Part shown: one piece after another, positions 10,861-22,614 of the stretch | Layout: each line of letters begins with the position of its first letter | How positions within the stretch are numbered: position 1 is the stretch's first letter | Source of the DNA: Colias croceus | Taxonomy: Eukaryota; Arthropoda; Insecta; Lepidoptera; Pieridae | DNA: 64,000 bases | Assembly (NCBI RefSeq): GCF_905220415.1 | Contig: NC_059565.1 | Coordinates: 627,501 to 691,500 of the forward strand | Reading direction: 5' to 3' | Made by a program: the position numbers and the translations under genes | The notes under the pieces: generated by a model | What the model saw: only the letters and a program-made list of their open reading frames with translations | Database searches by the model: none | What the model was told of the DNA's origin: nothing

Positions 10861-11269
10861 AAGCTCAAAATCAACTATTTTACTTGGAGTACCGTTCGAT
10901 AAATGTCTGTGGCAATTAAAGAGAAATGAACTTTTGCGTGCTTATTTTGGTGAATCCATTTAAAATTCACCAGTGAAAAGCTGTTTTATATCTAGGTAAT
11001 AGGCATACCATTTTTTATGTTTTTTTTTTGTCTGTCTAAGAAACGTGTAACCATTATTTCCAATTTAAGTTTTTGTTGTTATATTTATTTATTATTTAAT
11101 GAATGTCACTGAAACTTACCACGGTGACTGCTTTTGATACTCAGAACCAAGTTTATGTAATTGTTAATTTCGAGCATGTAAAATGTAACTAAGTACATAG
11201 GTACATATTATTTCTTTTTTATTGATGTAATGTAATTTTATTAGCCTAGTAGGTGATCAGCCTATTGTG

Positions 11270-11340
11270 GTAGGTATATTGCGACTTTCTTATTAACCAC
11301 CACCGGAAATCGAACCCAGGACTTTTGGTATTTTTGACAT
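11270..11340 (-). mobile_element. tRNA-derived SINE remnant
   Basis: The minus-strand sequence cctgggttcgatttccgg contains a B-box-like motif. No A box upstream; probably a 5'-truncated SINE. Confidence 0.35.
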
Positions 11341-11787
11341 TTGTATGCTTTACATTTCTTCTGTGCGTTTGTTTGTGATTGAGTTCCTCCTAAACGACTA
11401 GACCGATTTTAATGAAATTTTTTATGGGTCTTAGGATGGATTCGGGCATGTTTCTGATTTACAATCTGCACGCAAGCAATGTCGCAGGCATAAATTAGTA
11501 GGTATTTGAAATTCTCGTGGTCAGAAACGCCTGGACCGATTTTTATGAAATTTTATGTTGATAGATCTGAGATAAATGACTGCAAGATCTTTTGTTGAAT
11601 CAGCTAGAGCATGTATAAAATAGCAGTAAAAGTTCTTTCAAGGTTACCTGGATGATATTAAGGGCGCCTTTACACTCACCATATTTCTTCGTTAATTATT
11701 ATGTGTTCTTGAAATGGATTTGTCGAGTTTTTTACAAAAAAAATATTTAGGAAATTCAATAAAACATCAAAAAAACTTTACATTGTT

Positions 11788-11793
11788 TTTATT
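11788..11793 (-). terminator. Candidate distal polyadenylation signal for FAR
   Basis: AATAAA on the minus strand at the left edge of the repeat-poor stretch that follows the FAR stop. Inference only: nearer AATAAA hexamers also exist. Confidence 0.2.
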
Positions 11794-14700
11794 TTAATAT
11801 ATGGAATAATCATTAACCCCATGTATATGACGTCCTATCACCAAATCGCGTTGTTTCTTACACACAATCTGTCTCGTTCTAGCTAGAGCACTGGCGTATC
11901 TCTCTCTCGCTCGCACACTATTACGATCCATCATTTTTGTCACGATTTACAATCTAATTGAATTTGTTAGTTTGTATCTAAATATGACGATAATTTTAAA
12001 CTAAACACTATTTACGTATTATTATAATATATTATTTTTCTTACATAAAGCTGCACATTTATTATGTCACGAACAAAATTTCGATCCAATTTTGTTTTGA
12101 TTAAACAAAAATATACATAAAGATAACAAACATATTATATATACATATTTATTATTATGTCACCAATGTCTAGCTAAACCGAGAGACAGACATTCAAACA
12201 TTGAGCGTTTACCAACCAGCACTAATATTATTAACATTCCACCAAGATTTACGGATTTACAACTAAAAGTTGTTCTAAGCGAAATAATTTAAGCACTCAT
12301 ACGGTTTGAGACGAACGTCGTTTCAGAACCGACTAACTATAATTTCCTAAACGATAGATATTTTACATAATATGGATCACAATTCACAATACATTATTAT
12401 TAACCTTTGCTAGCTCTGACATAAAAAAAAACACAATTCGGCAGTACATAAAACATCTGTGCCTACATATTTTGTTATCTGTAGAGTGTAGTTACACTTT
12501 TCAAAATGGCGCCAAACGACGTCCGTCCAAAAACGTCAACACACACGCATATTACATTCTACGGCGAAATACGAAAAAAAAAATAAACAAAATTTTGCAT
12601 ATTTATATTATATTTGGATTTAACTTTAACTAAATTCTATATACACAATAATCGAATATTGAAAACATAATAAATACAAAAGCATCGAACGCAAAACGTT
12701 TTTACAAGCGCAACTATTAAATAAGGAAGGAGGGTTTTCAAAATTTACATATAATTATATACTTACAAAGCGAGAAAACAATATTGTTCGCAAACTCGCT
12801 TCCGTTCAGGAATCAAAATGTTATTAATCTAGCACATTGCCCTACGCAAAAATTATTTATACCGAGCCATGTTTCAATTGACCGACATTTGTATTACATT
12901 GTAAATGTCGCAGGCATATTGTGTAATTACGCCGTTTATAAACGAACCAGGCCCTTTATAAACTGCGTCGTCCGTTTGAACACACTGGAAATTGTATAGT
13001 ATGACGAGAATTCGTAATTATAATTTTTCATAGTTAGGTTAGATTAGTTTTATTTTAAAACTACTAATAATTTGTCCGCTCGCAATTGGCTTATTGGCAC
13101 TTAGTACATTTGGAATAAGTGAATTCTCTACGAAATGTTAAGTGTGTTTAAACGAACCATGTCGTTTATAAACGTAATTATAATCGTAACAACGTCGTTT
13201 ATAAGCGCAACTGTATAATTTGCCTACGACATATTTAGCGAGTGACATGAGTTTAAACTATCGATGATCGACAAAGGATCGGAAAGGACAAGGATCTTAT
13301 CACACAAGAGGCTCATTATAACTTTTAGATACATAAATTAAACCCTCTCAATATTGGTCATCTAATATTTAAACCCACTCTTAGCTTTAGCTTACGGTCA
13401 CAACTTAAAAATAAAAATTACGCGTAAGCCAAGCTTATTAAAAAAATGCATGTAATACAAATGTGTCAATAAATACAAGGCTCTATCACATGGCTCTACG
13501 TACAACGAAATAACACCAGCCATAATACGCGTAGAACTTATAATTACATAACACTGGACATCGGAATCGTTTTCTCAATATCGATTAGACCATTCATAAA
13601 TCGATTCTCTACATTACTGGCAGCATCAGATTTGAGTGCGTAATCGGTAAAATCGATACCAAAAATCGATTCTATTCGAATAAACTGTGATCGAACGAGA
13701 AAGCTAAGATGCGACTGACTTAACTTAAGAGAAGAATGCTATTCAACATTTTGTATAAACTTAGGCATTACTTAACAATATAACTTATAGTATGTATATT
13801 GCGTGGGTATTTTACATAGTCAATAATTAGAAATTAAAACTAATTTTAGGTCTTTAGTTAGGGTCGTGAACTAATACTTTTATATCCGTGTAAATTAGTC
13901 ATTTTAATATGTTATTAGCTGCGATCCATTGGAATATTGTCATTAAAACACGCTTTCCTGATTACATTTTCCTCTAAATATGATTCGAGTATTTACTTCT
14001 TCAAGAATTTTTTTCACATGATATCACCCAATAGATCGCAGCTTTACAAAACGTCATGAACGCAAACTGTATGAAAATACCATTCTTTATGTTTTTACAT
14101 TATATTTAAAGTATTTTCAACACATATTGCACATGATTTCAAAAAGCTTCACAGCGTGTACAATTCACGTTTATTTTTATTCATTACAATTTGCCAAAGT
14201 ATCAAGTGCATCATAATAAATACAACCAGTGAAAATAACAGTCTGTTAATTAACAATTATTATAATAAAAATGGGATAATTTACTATAGGGTTAATTATA
14301 AAAGGAAGCATTTGAAATCGGGAAGTATACTTTAGTCTTCGTAATACGTCACTCAACATGAGTTTTCGCGTTGAGGTGACATGAGTTTTATAACTCATGT
14401 GCCAAGAGCCAAGCTCGTAGTATTAACTCATACGCACCGACGTTTTAGGTTACACTATTTTTGGAAGCTTGTTGATAATAAAATGACTTGTAAATAATTT
14501 GCTATATTATATTATTTATTTATATAATGTATAACTGGCGTTTACGTACGTTACGGATTCAACGATTACATTAATTAATATTATTTATACTTTTAAATAC
14601 GTTTAGAATTAATCTGTTGGTACGGGTTACAACTATTTAAAGATATTCAGTTGGTGTTATAGTTAGTCATAGTAAACAATAGAAAACGACCGGGCAGTCG

Positions 14701-15630
14701 ACTATATTGTAGTCTTTCAAATAATTTTTATCCATCAAAATAAACTTCGTCACAATCACGAAAAAATCATCAATTAGAAAATATCTAAGTAAATCGAATT
14801 TGCAAAATATTTAATTCGCTAATCTCTATATTATTTAACAATTGCTAATTATCAAAAATTTGTCTTAAAGAGATAATTTTTTTTAAATTGTGTTTCATAA
14901 CTTTGAGCTTTCAGTTTTCGAATGGCAAAATAATTTTTAAAAAATTGAAACGTTCTAATCGCGATAATATTATCAAAAGAATTGTCTATAATTCATTCTC
15001 TATGATTCGTTCACTCTACGATTTCTAGCGTTTAAAAAACTTTCACTAACTTTTTAATTTATTACCTAGAAGCTATTTTCGACAAAATAGCAAGCCTAGT
15101 GAGACGCCAACATTTAAAAATGGCGTCATAATTTACTGAAGGCAATTTTCAAACCAACGTCCTATACATATTCGTAGTCGTACGAAAAATTCACCAATTT
15201 CAACGATTTTTTGTATGTATAGTTTTATTTAAACTAAGTACAATAAATAATATTTTTAAATAAATAAGGATTCTTATGGAGTAAGGAGGTTTTAAAAATA
15301 CCCACAATTTTTTTAATCTCTGGATAACTTAAGCTGATAAACAAATTCAGATTTACTACAAAAATAGTCCTGTTGTTTGGAAAAAGAAACAAATTGGAAG
15401 CACAGTGTTGTCAATATTTAATTGATTTCAAAAAGATTTATTTGCATTAGCTTACAAGTGTTAGAATTTTATTAACTAGTAGTTCTTAATTACATTGTAA
15501 GCGGTGTCATTCTATTTGGCAAAACAGCCTAACAACACAACCATCTAAACAAAATGGCTGATCAAACATTTTTGTAGTAAAACTGTTACAATAATTTAAA
15601 CATGGCCAACGACAGTATTGATTTTCGACA
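11794..15630 (-). other. Repeat-poor AT-rich stretch, possible long FAR 3' UTR
   Basis: No coding exon, Helitron or clear MITE was seen in about 3.8 kb, unlike the flanks. Composition is even AT-rich with scattered CpG. It lies directly downstream of FAR on its strand, so a long 3' UTR or selectively kept intergenic DNA is plausible. Confidence 0.3.
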
Positions 15631-15639
15631 ATATTTTCA

Positions 15640-15793
15640 AGTGAAACTTCTTTAGGCGCATAGTAAAATTTCAAGGTCACGTTATGGCAATACCGTCACG
15701 TAATGGAGTAAGGCTACGATTTTCGATCTTCGAATGTTGCCAAAGAAGTTTCACTTCTGACACGTCTGCTCGTCACACACGCTCGTTTTTTAC
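15640..15793. mobile_element. MITE, family 'aagtgaaacttcttt', partial
   Basis: Keeps aagtgaaacttctttaggcg, the internal gtcacg...ggagtaaggc core, and the right end cttctgacacgtctgctcg followed by cacacacgct. The outer left end is missing. Confidence 0.6.
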
Positions 15794-16314
15794 ATAGCAA
15801 CATTACATTAAAAAAAACAACAACAAGCAACGTTCGCTCAATGTATGTATATGGCAGTACTGAAACGCTTTGACGTTTCAAACGTCAATGTCAACGTCAA
15901 ACCATCGCCGCCATGTTGGAATCGATTTAACATACAGAACTTAGACATAAATTTCAATGAATAAATATTGTATTGAGCTGTTAGAGAGACAAAACGAAAC
16001 CATTCGGGTACAACGTTACAATTACAATTATTCAACAAAACGGCTGTAGCTCGGGAAGAGAAACATCAATGGAATTGACGTCAAAACATTATTATTGCCA
16101 TAAAAACATTCGCAGCGATGTGGAACGTCGAGTTCGAGGCGCGCGTGACTGACTCCGGCGAACGTAAGCGTATTACATTAATTAGGGGAATCCGATCGAA
16201 TATCGCAACGATCGTTCTACCGTCGATCCTTTTAGCGACAACAAGAACCGTACAGTCTCTGAACCAACCGACCGACACACGCGAACAGTGTAACAAACGA
16301 AAAAAACAAGCTTT

Positions 16315-16425
16315 ACGAATCGATATCGAAACCAGCGACGCACGAATCGACATCCAAACAAGCGTCGCACGAATCGACATCCAAACAAGGGTCGTACGAA
16401 TCGACATCGCAACGAGCGTCGTACG
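16315..16425. repeat. 27-bp tandem repeat (about 4 copies) downstream of FAR stop
   Basis: Unit begins cgaatcgacatccaaacaag followed by cgtcgca. Four adjacent, slightly diverged copies. The 27-nt period is a multiple of three, which is why open frames appear here on both strands; none is believed to be a gene. Confidence 0.75.
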
Positions 16426-16532
16426 AAACGAACCGACAAACATTTGTACTGTCAACACTCTCACCTATCCACCGTCGCGTCGCGCGGTCGGTCCCGCGGC
16501 GGTATATAATCGCCGGCATGTAGGAGCGCGGC

Positions 16533-16707
16533 TCAGTCGCGCGGCAGTAGGCGCGCGAGGCGGTCGAGCCGCACGAGCCGCGCGAGCCGCCACAACGCGG
16601 CGCACACGCGCGCCCACACCGCACGGAGCGCGCGCGAGCGCCGGAACAGGAAGCGCCACGCGAGCAGCGCCAGCGTCACCTGCACCAGCGTGTGCACTAT
16701 GTGCAGC
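16533..16707 (-). CDS. FAR last coding exon, hydrophobic segment and Arg-rich tail
   Basis: Encodes LHIVHTLVQVTLALLAWRFL then FRRSRALRAVWARVCAALWR and on to LARLLPRD, TGA at 16535-16533. The first 20 residues are the usual C-terminal FAR membrane segment. Third positions are nearly all G/C, unlike the AT-rich 5' exons. Confidence 0.93.
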
Positions 16708-19700
16708 CTGCAAGGAAGGAGTTCATTAGTATATTATGTGAAAAGCAAGACGAAAAAAACGTGTGTCACTCGGGGACTCCCGCGGTAAAGCTATTGCATG
16801 CTTTCAAGCCAAACCTCCGCCCGTCGGAGTGGGGAACGTGAGGATTTTTCGTTACGGAATTTCTCGATTCGGTCCCCGCGCTCAATGCCCGCGATAGAAA
16901 CTATGCAATAGCTTCATAATGTTACGTTTTGTATAAATAAAGTTATTATGTAACTACCCCATTTCATTTTATTGACTTAATTTTGCAAACAAATTGACGA
17001 ATCGATTAAAATAATAAAAAAGAAAATTCGTATTTTAATCAACTACCCACACATACGCATACTACACTCTACTACGCACACACATATATCTCTCTCCTTT
17101 CAAATGCACACTTTACATACACACACAGCCATATACAGCCCTCCCCCTCCCCATACCTACCTTCTCAAAACACGCCTACTCTTCGGCAATGTATCCGGAC
17201 TCTCCTTAAACAAGAAGCACCGCATCCCGAGCACATAGGACTCAATATACTTGTCCCAGTCTATAGCGCTGACGTCGAAGTCGAACGCACTCACACACAC
17301 CTCCCCTATACACCCACGAATACGCTCACTCAAACACACTTTCCCCTCCCCCTTTTTCCCCTATTTCCCCGCCTTTTTTCCCATACCTACCTTCTCAAAA
17401 CACGCCTACTCTTCGGCAACGTATCCGGGCTCTCCTTAAACAAGAAGCACCGTATCCCGAGCACATAGGACTCGATATACTTGTCCCAATCTATAGCGCT
17501 GACGTCGAAGTCAAATGCTTCTCGATCGCGCGGTGCGAGCGAAGCGCACAGTTCCCGCACGTTGCCGTCCGCGAACGCCCATTGGCGGGTCGTGAAGTAT
17601 TCGAGACAGGCTGAGGCTTTTTCCAACTTGTTTTGCACGCGAATCATGCTGGAATTGGGGAGGAAAGAAAAATTATAAGAATGTGGTATTCGAGGCAAGC
17701 TGAGGTCGAACTTGTTCTAAGATAGATGACAAGAATAAACGCACACACATTAATAATGGGTATAAAGCAAAATAACCAAACTTCTATTAGATGGTACGTG
17801 TAATATTCAAGACCAAATCTAAAAAGTAAAATATATATTTTTTAGTTTAAGATTGAAATTCACTATGTCACAAAAACAGCTTTCTTTTTTTCCCGTGATA
17901 AGTATTACCAAGTCAAGTAGTAGAAGAATGGTAATTTTGCTTGATATCCCAACGATTAAAGATGTAGTTCAAGTGTTTAAATGTAAAGTATAGGGAATGC
18001 GTAGTAAAACGTAGTACACTCTATTGTCATGTGTCTGTATGTTATCATTCATAGGTTGCTGGTTCAAATCCGGCTCGAAGGACCAGAATGTACGGGCTAC
18101 GTATGTGTGTGCACAGGCGATTATTTCGTAACTATTGCAGATATAAAAAAAAACTTTAAATTGACATTGAAAATACTTAAATTACTTCTTGTTTACGTAA
18201 TTTTTGTGATGCACGTAGAGTTTATAATATTCAGATGGAAAATGAAATGAATATTTATTTTTGTATGAAAATAAAATCTAACAAGTTATCAAAAGTCGCA
18301 GAACAAATATTGTTACTTATGATGTTAGCTATCTTGTCCTGCGAGGTTGCTGGCGTTTTACAAGTAACCCTGTATATGTGCAGTGTATATGTGTGTGTGT
18401 ATATATGTACATGTGCAGTGTATATGTGTGTGTATATATGTATATGTGCAGTGTATATACATATATGTGTGTGTGTGTGTCAGTGCGCACACTCACGTGG
18501 GCTTCCTGCCGGCGGCGGTGGCGAGCGCGTCGAGCGCGGCGGCGGGCGCGCGGTGCTGCAGCAGCGACAGCACCGAGTGCTTCAGCCGGTTGCTCGTTAT
18601 GTCGCCGTCCGGGTACCAGAATAGGTCGCCTGAACGTTAAATAATGTCATTGTAGGATGGTGTTCAACTTGAACTTTGACTTTGGCTTTAATTTTGACTT
18701 TAACTTTTACCGTGACGATTAAAAACACAGAATAGGTCGCCTGGTTGTTGAAACGAGCATTGTAGCATGACATTCAACCTCAACTTTGGCTTTGATTTTT
18801 AATTTTAACTTTGACTTTAACTTTGAGTATTATCATCAACGGATCCCGTGTCGTCCGGGTACCAGAATAGGTCGCCTGAACGTTAAATAATGTCATTGTA
18901 GTAGTGTTCAACTTTAACTTTGATTTTAATTTTAACTTTGACTTTAACTTTGCGTGATATAATCAGTGTGGCGGTTAAAAACACTTTATATCCAAAAATT
19001 CTTTCGGTGTTAGATAGCCCATTCATCGAGGAAGGCTATAGGCTATATCATCACGCTAAGACCAAAAGAAGAGGAGCCACGGGTGAAACCACGGAGCGCA
19101 ACTAGTTATTTATAAATAGATGGAATTACTTTTATTAAAAATATTTTACAATTAGAAAACTCAAAACTTTTTCAATTAACAGAAACTAAGTTTTTGCTCA
19201 ACCCAAGCAATGTCAGGATGAGCAACTAGTCTATATACATATATAAAACTCAAAGATGACTGATATAGTGATCTATCAACGCACAGCCCAAACCACTGGA
19301 CGTATCGGGCTGAAATTTAGCATGCAGGTAGATGTTAGGACGGAGGCGTCCCCTAAGAAAGGATTTCCCGAAATTCTTGCGGGAACGGGGAAAAACGGGG
19401 ATGCACGTACAAAGTCGTGGGCGGAATCTAGTATACAATAAAACAAATCACTCACTGAAGGGATGTTTTCTCATATATTTGAAGCAGGTCCGTACAAAAT
19501 GACTCCACGTGATCGGATTCTGTTGGCCCGTGCAACAGTTGTAAACTACTACGCCTTCACCTCTGGAAAATACATGAAAATAAGTTAAATATTGGTTATT
19601 TTTATGACCAAAATACTGTTTGAAATGATTTATTATTTCAAAAATAATATGTACAATAAAGGTACATGTCAAAAATCAAAACGAGGCCGGGTTGAATAAG

Positions 19701-22575
19701 TAATATATTATTGAAATTGACCACAATAAGAATATACTCTGATTCTATTTACATCACAAAAACTGTAATAAAGTGAGGGTACTTAAGTCGAAGATCGTCT
19801 GAAAATTTTTTTTACACTTAATTTCTTCAAACATTTCATCTTTAAATTTAAAACTACATATTTTTACCATCTTTATTTCTATACCATAAGATACATGGCC
19901 CATGGCATAGGAAAGGTTGGTTGATCTATGGCGCGTGGTAAATAAATAGATAATCTGATTTATACATATTATTAAACCCATATCCCTATCATATTTTCAA
20001 ACTCACCGCTTCAAATGCGTCCGCCACGCGCAGACAATCATCAAATTGATGACAGTATCGACCGGCACGAGGTCTGCGACACGAGAGCCCGAGCCGAGCA
20101 TGGTCCGGAAGAGCCCTTTGCCCACGGCGGCTATGATGCCGTTGGGGCCGTTCCAGTTGTCCACCCAGCCCTTGACGGGCTCCTTGAGGGAGGACAGCAC
20201 TGGAAACCGGTTTGGAATAATTTTAATTATTTGTATAGAAATATATATTTAGAAATTAAAAATTTTAACGGATTTTAAACGCGATTTATCTTTACTAATA
20301 TTATAAAGCTAAAGGGTTTGTTTGTTTGGTTGTTTGAACGCGCTTATCTCAGGGACAGGAACTACTGGTCCGATTTGAAAAATTCTTTCTGTGTTCTATA
20401 TAGCCCATTTATCGAGGAAGACTGTTTTTATTTTATTCTTATTCTTTTGTTCAAGGTTGTTAAGAATACATAACATAAGTCTTCCTAATTAAAATGATAC
20501 TCAAGCATAATTAACAACAACAAGAAAATTAGACCAAATAATAGGTAAAATTTTACGTTTTAAAGTTTACGGACTGAAGTTTGAATAAAGCTGGTGTAAA
20601 AAAAGTGTATGGTAACCCTATGAAACTTTACTTTAAAAACTTCTACATCTCATACAAATTACAAAAAGGTATAATTATGTGCGTCACTTTACCTCCCGTC
20701 ACTTTAACTTGCGTCACTTTAACTCCCGTCACTTTACCTCCCGTCACTTTAACATTCGTCACTTTACCTCCTGTCACTTTAACTCCCGCCACTTTCACTC
20801 GCGTCACTTTAACTCCCGTCACATTAACTTGCGTCACTTTACCTCCCGTCACTTTAGCTTCCGTCACTTAACCTCCCGTCACTGCACCTCCCGTCACTAT
20901 ACCTCCCGTCACATTAACTCGCATCACATTAACTCGCGTCACTATAACTCCCGCCACTTTAACTCGCATCACTTTTGTCATTCGTTATTTTAAACTACAA
21001 TTAAAGTTTCCCTTTATTATCTATAAGTATCAGGAAATTCCTTTAAAAAAACTAAAGTCGAACAACATCCAAATCACAAGCAACATCAGTGTCCAATTCT
21101 ACGTACTTCAACAAAGAATAATATCGTAATGACAGGATCAAGCTAAACACGCGTGTAGTTCCGAGCTTATAGCTCGTCACTGAAATAGTTGAAAGTCAAA
21201 GAAAATAATAGTGGGTTCAAGTATCGTCTATGATTGGCCAGAAACAATACAAAAGAATTCAAGCGCGCGCCCATAAAGGCAATAATTATTCTCGGAATAA
21301 CTTAATGAGTTGACTACCTGATAATTTCTAATTTGAATGTTGTACGCCAATTTAACATTTTTTAAATACTTTATACCACATAATTATACCTTTTTGTAAT
21401 TTGTATGAGATGTAGAAGTTTTTAAAATAAAGTTTCACAGGGTTACCATACACATTTTTTTTACACCAGCTTTGTTCAAACTTCAGTCCGTAAACTTTAA
21501 AACGTAAAATTTTACCTATTTTTTGATCTAATTTTCTTGTTCCTTTACTTTCCCTCCACTTTCACTTTACATTTACACTTTCACTACACTTACACTTTGC
21601 ATGTACTCACCAATAGACGGCCTCACGATCGCCACAGGCAGGTTACCGCACTCGCGTATCAACATGTCCTCCGCTAACGCTTTCGTGAACGTGTACGTGT
21701 TCGGTCTGTCACCTGAAATATAGGATAAATACTGTTATTTTTAGTGCATTTAAACCCCTAGTAATCATAGATATGTCTCTTAAGGGCTGATTTTTCAATC
21801 CTTCGTTAAAACTTATTCACCGAATAACGTATTAAACTACCATTTCAAAAATGTATTCTAATTGTCCGTATTTGACAGTTTACAGGTGACATTTTAAAAT
21901 GTTCGTGTAATACTATATTGGAAGGATAAATTTTAACCAAGGATTGAAAAATCGGCTCTAAATGAAATTCATTGAGTGAATTGAAAGAGCATGCGATGTC
22001 ATTTATTTTTCGTACAATTAATTTTAATATATACTTAAGTAATAATAGTTCTATGACTTTTTAAAAATGATAAGGACAAGAAAGGGAAGGAAGGATAGGT
22101 AAGTAAATAAAAATAATAAAAATAAATATATTTAAATGTAAAAAAAACATAGACCATCTATATCTTTTTTTCTGTGCTTGTTTATGTTTGTATCTGCAAC
22201 ATTTTCTGAATCTATTTGTATGTTTGTGTCTATTTCTGTAGATGTTTCTATATATCTGTATAAGTTTCTATGCCTGCATCTGTCAATATCTGTGTCTATT
22301 TGCGTCTCATACTGTTTATCTCTATATCTGTTTCTATTTCTGTGTCTATATCTATCTCTGTGTGTGTGTGTGTGTGTGTGTGTGTCTGTAGACTGTAAGG
22401 CCGCGTATCCACCTGCAAGAAAACTTCCGCGAGAAATGTCCGACAGTCTGTCTGACAGCAACTTGCAAGTCTACTTGCAGGTGGAAACGCGGAATTAGAC
22501 TTGCAAGTTGCTGTCGGACAGACTGTCGGACATTTCTCGCGGAAGTTTTCTTGCAGGTGGACAGGCGGCCTAAAA

Positions 22576-22614
<39 letters not shown>

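Noticed and set aside
16118..16729. 203-aa and other overlapping frames on both strands around the FAR 3' end
   Set aside because: They run antisense to the last FAR exon and over a 27-bp tandem repeat; no splice sites or homology support them.
17481..17678. 65-aa plus-strand frame
   Set aside because: Antisense shadow of FAR exon 10.
18054..18085. Possible tRNA gene (ggttcaaatcc B box)
   Set aside because: No cloverleaf, acceptor stem or A box could be drawn; kept only as a weak SINE remnant.
20581..20993. Overlapping open frames reading (VTLTP)n, (RHFNS)n and, antisense, (VKVTG)n
   Set aside because: They are translations of a 15-bp minisatellite inside a foldback element; any 15-bp repeat without a stop stays open in several frames.
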